DNA of 64,000 bases from contig VXBA01003292.1 of the NCBI GenBank assembly GCA_013399895.1, positions 330,371-394,370 of the forward strand, written 5' to 3'. Below the pieces are notes generated by a model, which was given only the letters and a program-made list of their open reading frames with translations, made no database searches and was not told where the DNA came from. Position 1 is the stretch's first letter. Each line of letters starts with the position of its first letter. Both the position numbers and the translations under genes were made by a program. Origin of the DNA: Serilophus lunatus. Its lineage: Eukaryota > Chordata > Aves > Passeriformes > Eurylaimidae. Below, piece after piece: positions 39,159 to 49,616 of the stretch.

Positions 39159-42100
39159 GTAAGTAACTTGCCAGTACACTACCTTTTTTTTCTACCACAT
39201 ACCAATGTCATTTCCTTGAATGAATGTTAGAGGCTGACATATTTCTATTCTGAATAAGTATCTGTAACCTGTTATCTTGTGGGTGGGATAGAGATGTTAA
39301 ACAATTCTTCTGATAAGGATCCTGGATAAAATCTATACCTCAGTAAAGGCAGTGGGGTCAACAGGTGATGAAATAGTATCCTAAGAACCACTCATTTTCT
39401 CATGGCTTGCTGAATTTACTCGGTTTGTAACGTGTTTCTTCTTTCTTCTTTCATTTGGTTGTCAAGTCAATCAATTTTCAGGAGCGGAGAGGCTAATCAG
39501 TGGTTTATACTGGCACTAACTATGCACCAAAAAGTCTTCCTTTTAGTACAGGAGAGTTTGTGTCCTCAGGAGAACATGCAGAAGCCTCTGTTAAGATAAC
39601 TCAGAGAAATCTTTGACTGAAATAGTAAATGCAGTGTTAATTCTAGGCAGCAGCACTGGGACATAGAGAAGCTGTTTCATATTCACCAGACTCATTCCTG
39701 AAAGTCAGCGTACATTTCAACCATTTCACTGAACAAATGTGCGTCACTGCATGGCAGGTTTGGAAGTCCCTGCCAGAGTGCTGCTCCAAACACTTCCTAA
39801 TATGCAACAGATGCCAAATTATTCCTTTTTATTTTCACAGCTTGTGTTTGTGCACCCAATGCCCATAGACTTACCCTGCCAACCAAGGCAATTTGGCCTC
39901 TTGTTAAGATACTTGTATGAAATATTCATGAGTCTTGAATGGAAATTTTGGGCTCGAAGTTTTGTAATTGGTGACTACGGTATTGTCTTAACTTTCCCCA
40001 GACCTGTTACTTACCTGGTGTAAGATGGGCACTCTATGTGCAATGCTGCAGAACTGAGAGGGATAAAGACTTCAGGAGAAAGTGTGTCAAATTTTGGCAA
40101 AGGCTGATAACAGAAATTCAGGAAGAAAAATGGAATATATTGTGTTTTCAACACTTTTGACCATTTACTAATAGAGAGGCATGAAAGAATGTCATAAAAT
40201 TAGCACATCATTATCACAGAAACATATGATACTGTCATCATGTGTTTTTAAGGCCATTAAAACAGAAAACCTTTTGAAATTTCTTCTCTTTTATTGCATG
40301 TAAGTTGGTGGAAGTTTTTCTGTTAATTTGTTGCCTTCTCTGCTTCCCACTCACTCTTCAAAAGCTGGTATAGAGAAGTAGTGCCTGTCATTTGAGGCAG
40401 TTTGGATGCAAGTCAAAGCCTAAGGCCCTTTTTTCTTTTTCTGTATAATTGCCAAATTAATGAGTTCAATTGGGCTGCACCCTGCAGTAAACATAATACA
40501 AGTCATAAAAAATAATGAACTGAATTATATTTTAACGATAGATGTCTGTTGCTCAGTGCCCACTTCCAAATGTCTTATTTTTTCTAGTATTTTCTTCCTT
40601 TCTGTAAGAATTAAGGTATCCTTACCAAGAGCTGTGTTGACCTCATGGATTGAGTGATGAATACATGTCCTAGCTCTGTCTGATACAGCAATGACTGCCA
40701 TTTATTTAACAAGCGTGATGATTAGGTAATACACTTTGACATGTCTGGGTAATGCTGTTCTTTCTCACGTGAAAATATCCTAGGAAATGTGTTAGGGATG
40801 ACATTTAAAGAGACTTAGCTCCGGCTGCTTTAAACCTGCAAAGCTCCATTTGCTTGAGAAGAAGTGCTGTTATTTATGCCAAGCAAGTAGACCTCTGGAG
40901 GTTACAGATCCATGTGTTCAGGGACAGAGAGGGAACACAGACTCTCCAGAAGGCGATGCAGTCAGACACTCCAAAAGTAGGAAAAGAAACATAATAGCAG
41001 TGAGAAATTCAGTGTGAAGTAATAAAGCCACAGCCTCCATTCTCATGCTAATTTCTTTGCATTTTAACCAACTGGACACTCGATTAGATTCCCTAGTGTA
41101 ATCTACCTACCCAGCCTCCCCAAATATCTCCTATCTTACTCACCCTGTGAGAGATTTCCCAAGATAAGGAAAGATTATTTATTTTCAATACATTTTGTAC
41201 TGCTTGCAGCCTGATCTTGTGAGATGCTACAGCATCTCACTCAGGGTGCTGAGGATCATTGATTCATACACTCTTTTACCAGTTTACCATTTTAGCCCAA
41301 GTTAGTAGCACTTAATGCCCTCTATGAAGAGAAAAGCCTTTTTTGTGTCATTTTGTTCCAAAGCTGTCCCCTTTTCTTCAGTGGGCCTATTCCCCGAGTG
41401 TATGAGTACAGCTAGTTCTGCCAGTTTCAGGGAGAAAAGCCAGCGCATGTGTGCTATGTCTTCATACGGTTCACTACAGAAACAGCAGAGGCCACTGGCA
41501 TCTATTCCATCTTATACAACATTAGCAAAATTATTTAGTGAATTCCAGTGATTTACAAGCTAGAGCATAGCCCATGCTGTGAGTAAATCTTCCAGTCAGT
41601 ATTAGGGGTGATAACCTTGCAAAGGAAAGGAGCCTAGCTGGATTCTGGAGACTCCAGACCACATTGAGCAGGATAAAAACGCCCTATGTTCTGAGACCCT
41701 TGTTACCTGTGCTTGTTAAGAGACCTATAAATGAATGGCCAACAAAACCATTAATGACAATACAGAAATGAAAAGCCATATTTTGACATGGCAGATCTGT
41801 AGTTACATATGCACACTTTACAGGCCCGTGCTTCCTCTGGGTCCCAGAGTCCATATAGCCAACTCTGATTCAGATTATGATACATCCAAGCCTAAGACAA
41901 CCAGCCGTTTTAGATGGATAACCAGGTGCTAATTTACTAATGAGCATAGGCCCTTTACATGCAGGGAGCTACTGCCCCAGCTCTCCAGGGGGTTGCGGAG
42001 TTGTTATGGTGGGTGTGAGACACATGAGCTAATTAGTATGTAATTTCCTTTCACACTCTAACCCTGGCTCCTTAGCGACCATTTAAATGAGAGGCCCTTT

Positions 42101-43874
42101 CTCTTTACTGCTCCCTATGCTAATCTCTGGCTCATTGGCTTATTTACAACTGCCTATGAATATTTTAGGGAGTGATGGTTTTCCAGCCCACTTTAATTGA
42201 GTGGGGGGCACTGGTTCACCAAATTACAAGTGAATCTTTCTGTACTCTTATTTTTGGTTGCCTGCAGTAAATTAAGGAAATAATTATTTGCCCAGCTGAG
42301 TGATGTTCCAGTTGTGGTCTTTCTCCTGTGTGCATTAAATGGGCAGTGAGCTGACAGTTATTCATGGAGAACGCTGGAATGGGGAATGAGTGCAAATTGC
42401 TGGACACTACTGAGGTCAAGCTTTGTTCTTTATCCCAAAAGCCTAGACTTCAAATTAGTTTCCTAGTTTGCTCCTTTCTCTCCTAGTCTCCCTTCCTTGT
42501 TCTGCCTCAGTCTGAGTCTTTGCCACAGAAAGTGGATCTACTACTAACCCTCTTCAGCTGTTTATTGCTTTGCTGGAAAATTGGTGTACAGTAATCCCTT
42601 CTGCAGATGTCTCTCCTTGTCTGGAGAGATTGTCTTCCACTGAGTGGTGAATGTCCGACAAAATGAGTGAAAGCCTATTGCTTGCCATGCTTCAAACTGG
42701 ACTTGGCATTATAAAGTATGCTGTAGAGATAAAGAAACGGCAGTCTCTTGGTGGCAGGTCTTTTAATTTCTGACATTTTCATGCTAAATTCTTCCCTACT
42801 AGAATATGGAATATAAGTGGAATTTTCCCTGGGTTTAGTTTGGCCTGGGAATTCTTTGGCTGTATCTCATGGCTGACAACATCTTCTCTCCCCTCATAAC
42901 CACACCTGTTGGAGATGCTACCTTCAAGTTCTGGGTAGTGTCTCCCATCAAAATTCATGTCCATGTCTTCCTTTAGCCTGTTTAACTTAACAGGTAACGT
43001 CAACAACGTGCATTGAAGTGGTAAAACAATAAGCAAAATCAAACATTTACTGATGCAGTCACTGTGAAAAAACAAAGCAATTTAGTTTTATGATGAAACT
43101 ATCTGATGCTGAAAGAAACTGTGAATCTGGAGTGCTGTCAGTGGAAAGCCTGAACTATGTTTTGCATGGTTGTTGGTATCTTCTTTCTTAGTACTGAAAA
43201 TTGTTCCCTTTGTAGGATGACCAGGGTTCAGTCGTTGTATAGACACCCTATAGAATGGGACTAATAAATGGGACAGTCTTTATCCTGGCCCTCTGAGTAA
43301 GAGTGGATTTCACTCACTGACAAATTGGAGGTCTGGTGAAATCTACACCTTGGTTTAAAAAGCAAGCTCTTGTGATTGCACCATTAGCCCAATGGGACAC
43401 CTCTAAAAAAAGAACTTTCCAAGTGCTGTAATACCAAAAAGTTGAAATTGGGTGAGAAGGAACTTAAATCTCTGTGTTGCCAGGATCTGCATGTTGTCAC
43501 AAGAAATGGATAGATCCCTGGAGACAAACCAGAAATGTGTTCTTTGGTTTAAATGCACTTTATATATGCAGTATTAATCTGTATATTGGCTCAGTCAAAA
43601 GAGTTACCTTCACTCCTTATTTTTCATCGTTGGTGACTCATGCTGCCATTCTAAGACTGTGTGGTCTGTCATTTTGTCAGTTTTCACTAAGTGAAATGTT
43701 CTGGATGTTCTCTGACACTATTTTCCACTTACTTATTAGTAATAGCATCGTATCTGGAGACATATCAAAACTTTCTTGTGTGCTTTTTAGTATTTTTTTT
43801 CCAGCTAGGGGTATGTAAGAAATAAGAAAGAGTGCTCAGTATTCTAAACCATCTCTTTCTTTTCATCACGTCAG
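39159..43874 (+). other. BRSK2: Intron (4.7 kb)
   Basis: No exon recognised. The stretch 42010-42180 has AT-rich homeodomain-like motifs (GCTAATTAGT, CATTTAAATG) and might be a conserved non-coding element. Open frames at 41315-41932 show no recognisable protein. Confidence 0.75.
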
Positions 43875-43998
43875 GCTTGCCAAAAAATCCTGGTTTGGTA
43901 ACTTCATCAACTTGGAGAAAGAAGAACAGATTTTTGTGGTCATTAAGGACAAACCACTAAGCTCCATTAAGGCTGATATAGTCCACGCTTTCCTCTCG
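43875..43998 (+). CDS. BRSK2: BRSK2 exon: start of KA1-like/autoinhibitory domain (124 nt)
   Basis: One base completes the Glu codon. LAKKSWFGNFINLEKEEQ, IFVVIKDKPLSSIKAD and IVHAFLS follow, ending on a codon boundary at GTAAGT. SWFGNF...IFVVIKDKPL is the first strand and helix region of the KA1-like C-terminal domain, which in BRSK2 forms an autoinhibitory unit (AIS plus KA1) acting on the kinase and UBA region and contributing to membrane association. The run is practically identical to mammals. Confidence 0.97.
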
Positions 43999-45966
43999 GT
44001 AAGTCACCCCAGCTGCCTCTTGGAGGCATTGCTCACTGGTCAGTTCCAGGACTCTTTGTGCCATATGTTACTGGGCAGAGTCATTGCTCCTTCAAATGCA
44101 GCCTTTGTGGATTTAATTTATGTGGCCTGTTGATTCAGGGCTCCGCTGGACTGTGTGTGAATTACTAACTATAGATAATGCTCTCTAAGGTGAGAAAAGA
44201 TTTCAGCCTTCTTGGCAAAGTCTCTAGCTTGCCAGGGTTTGGAATAACAAAGAGTTAGAGCACACTGCTGGCGCAGTATGAAGACAGTGATTTGCTTCTT
44301 TGTCAAACTAACCTTGCAGTCACCGTCTCAGCAGCAGATTGGGTCTCCCTTTGCTGGGTAAGCCCTTCACCACTTCAAACAGACAAAAATCCTGTCTTAC
44401 ATCTGCATTTGTTATTTTAAATCTCCTCTTCAGTGCTGTATGGCAGAAAAAAGGGTTGTTTCTCTGGTGACTGGAGTATCAGATGTTGCAGATGCAGTTC
44501 ATATACAGTCTAGCAAAGCAGAGGGAAACTGTAATTTTTTCTTATAGAAGGTCCTTACTGTACTTATTTAGACACACCAGTGAAGAAAAATCAGCAAAGT
44601 TAATTTAAGGGATTTTTTTTCATCCGAGGTAGTCAACAAGATAATTAGCCATTGTTTTTCAATAGAATTAAGAGAAGGAGAATTAGGGTTTCTTATATAC
44701 TTTGTTGAATTGATTATTTTATTTTTTCAAAACACTGAACTCCATTTTAATCTGTATGATGCTGCAATGAATTTCTTCCAAAAAATCAGCCATAACCCTT
44801 GTAACTGTACAAGCATACAAGGAGTAAGTGCAATAGAGGAGCATGCATCAGACACTGGTGCCCCTCTCAGATTGCTTGGAAGCAGCCATGTTACTACATC
44901 AATTTCATGCATTTAGCTGTGCTTCTAGGTTTATACTGTGGCATAGTGCGCACTATCATCTATCTTGGTGATTCTGTGCATACTCCACATGTGGATTTAG
45001 GTGTGATACGGTGATTTGTGTGCAAAACCAGTGAATCATCTCTTTCAGCAACCTTCAGACTTAAATGCATTGTCACAGCCTGCTAATTAAGCCCTTAAAG
45101 TCAGCTTCTCCAAGAACTCATCTTCATTTTTCCTCCTAAATCATGGACAAGATTTCCAAGTAATTTGGGTTTTTTTATCAGATCCTTTATGCAGCAATAA
45201 ATAGAATGTAAGTGTGTCAAATTTTGGCAGAAATTGCAAATAGTTACTACTTGAAAATTAGGCACCTGTAAAATTCTACCATGGGTCTGAAAATACAGAT
45301 ATTGAGTGATACCACAAAGTTTCTTAGAGTTCTTTTACGTATTGATAGGAGTTATCATTTGTGTGAGTTATTTGCAGGTATGCTTTGCCTGTGGATATTC
45401 CAGGGACTTGTCGAAGTGTCTGCTCTGTGTCCTGATGTCAATTTGGCATCAATCACCAAGGCATTAGAGGTTGGAAAAGTCTTCAGGAGGTCTCCTGCTC
45501 AAAACAGGATCAGCTGTGAGATCAGACCAGCCTATTTAAGTGCCTTTTACATCCAGTCTCATATCCCACTGACTTCTCTGCCTACTCCCTTAATAGCAGT
45601 TTTTACTCACTAAAAAACCCCCCCAGATTTTACTGTTTCTTAAAACTGGTAGATGAGTAGGAAAAGAAAGACTGAGTGCATGAAGTTGAGCAACGTGTAT
45701 AAATTTATATGTATGATGGGTATTCTGCCAATATTCAACCTTTAAATTTAAGTCAATCCTATAAGCAGCAGAGCATTCTTCTGCAGTGCCAAGCAACTGC
45801 ACTCTTACTGATTTCACAAGAACACTGTACATTATGAATTCAAGACCAGAAGCAAATCTAGCAAATGTTATCCACTCAGAAAGTGTGTGTTTTTATAAAT
45901 AGAATTTTGCATTTTTTTTTCCTTTATGCACTGGTTCTACTGTTTCCTTCTACCAAACTGTTTCAG
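43999..45966 (+). other. BRSK2: Intron (2.0 kb)
   Basis: Contains a diverged CR1 LINE fragment (45451-45530) and otherwise unique sequence. The acceptor is CTGTTTCAG. Confidence 0.85.
45451..45530 (-). mobile_element. CR1 LINE fragment (3' end region, diverged)
   Basis: TTAGAGGTTGGAAAAGTCTT, CTCCTGCTCAAAACAGGATC and AGCTGTGAGATCAGACCAG match, in order, the reverse complement of the 3' region of CR1, the main LINE of birds and other sauropsids. About 80 bp remain and no open frame is left. The orientation is minus relative to the gene. Confidence 0.7.
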
Positions 45967-46147
45967 ATTCCAAGTCTCAGTCATAGTGTCATCTCACAGA
46001 CAAGTTTCCGTGCAGAATATAAGTCCACAGGAGGTCCTGCTGTCTTCCAAAAGCCAGTGAAGTTCCAAGTGGACATAACATACACAGAAGGAGGAGAGGC
46101 GCAAAAGGAAAACGGGATCTATTCTGTCACTTTCACACTCTTATCAG
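45967..46147 (+). CDS. BRSK2: BRSK2 exon: KA1-like domain core with KEN box (181 nt)
   Basis: Begins in phase 0 with IPSLSHSVISQTSFRAEYK, then STGGPAVFQKPVKFQVDI, TYTEGGEAQKENGIYSV and TFTLLS, leaving one base before GTAACC. The KEN tripeptide is encoded at 46105-46113. In mammalian BRSK2 this box is described as the recognition site for APC/C-Cdh1 and proteasomal turnover, and here it is intact. QVDITYTEGGEAQKENG is BRSK2-type; BRSK1 has a longer, glycine-rich insert here. Ser in YKSTGG replaces the Ala of mammals. Confidence 0.97.
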
Positions 46148-46618
46148 GTAACCATGGCAAAGCTGTAAAATGGATGTAAGCTGGTCTTGTCCTTGCTGAT
46201 GATAGAGGCCTGCAAATTGCTCTGTCAGAGGAAAGAATATAATTGTCTTAACCTCAGGGGAAAATTCAGACAGGGCCAATGAGGACATCTGGAACCAAAA
46301 TAACGTTGGTAGTGATGGAAATGCAGGGAGGGAAAGAGATTCCCAAAGAGGCTAAGTTCCCACTGCCATGATTAGTGCTAAAATGGCTGCTCTGTGCCTC
46401 AGGTTTGTAGTATCCCATGCTACTGTCTCCTTGTTTCACTCAAAAGTCTCAGAGTCTCAGCTGGGCATTGTGAGGCCACTGGACAGATACACTGTCAGTA
46501 CACTCTTGGGGCAAGACAGAAGGGAAGATACTTGTGATGCTTCCCCTCCAGCCTAGGTTGTATACAGACTTGGCTCCCATTCCTCTCACAGCCATTTGTG
46601 CCTCTTCTCTCCTCTCAG
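46148..46618 (+). other. BRSK2: Intron (471 nt)
   Basis: The donor is GTAACC. The acceptor CTCTTCTCTCCTCTCAG is strong. Nothing else seen. Confidence 0.88.
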
Positions 46619-46708
46619 GTCCAAGCCGTCGCTTTAAGAGGGTAGTAGAAACCATTCAGGCACAGTTGTTAAGCACACATGACCAGCCTTCAGTGCAGCA
46701 GTTATCAG
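46619..46708 (+). CDS. BRSK2: BRSK2 exon: end of KA1-like domain (90 nt)
   Basis: Two bases complete a Gly codon, then PSRRFKRVVETIQAQLLS and THDQPSVQQLS follow, with one base before GTAAGT. RRFKRVVETIQAQLLSTHD is the last helix of the KA1-like domain. HDQPSVQ resembles the BRSK1 tail more than mammalian BRSK2 (HDPPAAQ), which looks like the retained ancestral form. After this point vertebrate BRSK2 isoforms diverge. Reading into the intron gives a stop at once (GGTAAGTAG). Confidence 0.96.
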
Positions 46709-46885
46709 GTAAGTAGTTTCTACTGTCAAGCACCTTGCTTCAGCTGGGACAGGAAGGTGAAATGCCTCGGTACCAGGAGGCTGAGGGAGGCCATCCCTCT
46801 GATTACAGCACAAATGAGCTCCATTCAGACAGAGCAGTAACACCCTGCACCCACCCTGCTCCTCCCTTTCTCATTCCCACTCCAG

Positions 46886-47046
46886 TGCTCCCAGCGCATT
46901 CCCCAGTTGAACGGCTTCTGCCCTCCGCCCGCCCAAAGAGCCATTTGCCCACTTTGCCATCAAAAGCTGCATCATCAGTAGATCTTCCAGACTTTCTCCA
47001 GCTCCAAAATCTCCCACAGCAGGGACATACTCTAGAAGATACCTGA
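46886..47046 (+). CDS. BRSK2: Candidate alternative terminal exon of BRSK2 (53 residues plus stop)
   Basis: An excellent acceptor (CTCCCTTTCTCATTCCCACTCCAG) lies 177 nt after the 46708 donor. In the phase left by that exon (one base carried over) the frame is open to TGA at 47044-47046, giving VLPAHSPVERLLPSARPK, SHLPTLPSKAASSVDL and PDFLQLQNLPQQGHTLEDT. The region is more GC-rich than the flanking intron, and an AATAAA lies at 47512-47517. I do not recognise the tail in mammalian BRSK2, so it may be chance or lineage-specific. Confidence 0.35.
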
Positions 47047-49120
47047 TTTCCAAACCCTTCAGGCATGTTTTAGAAACCTGCAACTTCAGAGGGTCTCAGA
47101 AAAAAGTTGAGAGCTACTTTTAACTTAGCTATTAACAGATGGTCAGAAGGTGGCTGATCGTTTCCGCTAGTGTGATCAAATTCTTGGCTCGATACTGTGG
47201 TAGCACAAATTATACACTAAGGTTCTGCAGAAGCTATATTTTATCTATTTGAAAAGTAAATTTCAATTCCTCATGGTGGTAGAGAAATCCTTACGTGTGT
47301 GACCCTGTGCAATGACATCAATCTGAATGTGCAGGCAGCCAGAATAGATAATGCAGAAACTGGCCTCATCCCACCATTATTTAGCAAGTGTTCACTCTTG
47401 CACATACAAAAAATATCAGTGATGACTCTTCTATCCTTTAAAAGGATAGAACAAAGAAAAAGGTGAAAATTGAAAACTTAAGGCAGATGAGCTGTTGTGA
47501 ATGCTTCAAGAAATAAAAAATAGAGAGAAACAGAAAGAACGTGTGATACAGGGAATAAACTGGAGAAAGGTAGAGAGCAGAGCCTGCAGGAAGAAGACAA
47601 AGTCAGGAGGAGTGGGAGATGAAAAGGAAGTAAATAAATATCATACTTGAGAGCCAAATTCTGTGCTTGACCTTTGTCTGAACAAGCCAAGACAAAAGTG
47701 TGGAAGTTAAGTTGGTATTGCATCCTGCAATTAAATCCCAGAAGTCTTTGGCTCATTGCACATATGGGTTACATCCTTCTGGTCTATAGTGTGGCTTTTA
47801 GCAGCTGAAGATAAAATAACTCCATCTAGAAGTGTGTATGCTTAGTACCTGACACGGAACTGTGCTCAGTTCAGCATCCACTTTGCTTTTGGCCTCCAGC
47901 ATTGCCTGACCTTCTGCATGCTGGATTGCAATGGTGGCCAAAACATGGGCTATTCTTTTTGGAAACAGGGAATGTGAGGACACAAAACTATGGTTGATTG
48001 AGGTTTTTGCTGTTTGGACTTTTGAAATTATGTCAGACTTAAGAAAGAAGACAGAATTTTCTGTCAGCCCTTCCTCTTTTTAAGTGCTAGGGTTAAGTGG
48101 AATTGAGACAAATTAGATAGAAAAGGATCCTGTAAGTGTGTGTATTTCATATATCTCCCAATGTGTGAACAATATTCAAGCATTCTTTGTTTCTTAGAGA
48201 ATGAATTTACTTTCCTGTGAGGAAAATATTATTTAAAAAGTAAATAATGTGGTGATCTCTCTTAACTTCTTCAGAGTAACATGTGCTAGCTACTGAGGCT
48301 CTCTAGAAAGGCTTGAACCCTGTTGCCCACATACATGTGAAACAGGATATCTCCCTAAGAAAGTCATATTGTAGCAGGAATAAAACCATTCAAATTATTA
48401 AGATTCAGGGAGATGTTATGGGCAAAGTGTGCTGTTAGAAATGTATCTAACTTACAGTTTTGCTCTGGTTTTGAAATGGAAAAATCATATTATTTCTACC
48501 GCCAAAAGTATGAGAGTATGTTGTTCTAGTAGGGAAAACCCAGCCTGATCTCTAATACCAGAATGAAACAGATAATTCTGCAGGGAGCAAAAACCAAATT
48601 AATGGTCTCTTGAAATTTAAAAATGAGAATTCCATTAGCTGGGGAGTTAACCAGGCAAGACAGCTCGTGAGACAGAGTGACACGCTGTTCTGTATTGCAT
48701 CACCTGACCTGATCAGGAATATGTAAGTCTCTTGAATATGACAGAGGTCAAGTTGAAAATTTTAGGTTGGAGCAGAGTACAAGGAAAAGACGAGGGAAAA
48801 TAAAAGGATTAGTACCAAAAAGAGACAACCTGTTCATCAAAATAAGGAGGCCCTGTGGTTTGCATCCCCACTCAGTAAGATTTAGGGGAAGTAAAGGGAC
48901 AAAGGACAGCAGGGTTCACATTCAGCAGCTTGCTTAGCAGGGTATCTGTAGTTGGAAAGATGTGTGAAAGAGCTTCCTAAACGTTGTCATGGAATTAATC
49001 AGCATTTCGCAGTAGAAACAAGGCAAAGTCTTCTCTCTTTCTCTTTTCCTCTTATATTCCCAGCTCTGAACACCTCACGGGAATTGTGGTGGTTTAGCTC
49101 CTATTGAGGGTCATGGCTTG

Positions 49121-49160
49121 AGAATACTCTGTAGTCAGACAGAATACTCTGTAGTCAACA
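49121..49160. repeat. 20-bp tandem duplication
   Basis: AGAATACTCTGTAGTCA is present twice in direct succession, at 49121 and 49141. The last three bases of each unit differ (GAC and ACA). A minor local duplication. Confidence 0.85.
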
Positions 49161-49591
49161 GAATGATCTCACTGTTCACTTGACTCACCTCCTCCATGGC
49201 TCTGAGCATACTGCTGTCTCTGACCAGCAATACTGTCCAGAACTAGAGATTTTCCTAGCTCATTGTGCACATACATATCCCCTGTGTGTCTCTGCTGCCT
49301 TTTAATTCAGATTCCATTACAGGTGGGATAATGAAAAGCATCTGTGAAAGGTGCATGCATGTAAAGTGGGACTTGAAAAAGGGGAAGATTTAGTCAGCTC
49401 AGTATAAAGCAGAACAGCATGGCCCAATAAGCATATGGCACTGGCAGTCATTCTCTCTCCTGCCCCTCTTTGACCTGCTATGCAGTATGCCAGCCCACAG
49501 AGCCGGCTTGCCTGGGTTTCAGAACACACTTCCCTCTTCCATTTCCTCCGGCTCACAACAGTGTTTGTAGATGTCATTTTGCCCATGCATC

Positions 49592-49616
49592 TGTGTGTGT
49601 GTGTGTGTGTGTGTGT
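49592..49616. repeat. (TG)n microsatellite
   Basis: Twelve perfect TG units plus one T. Confidence 0.95.
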
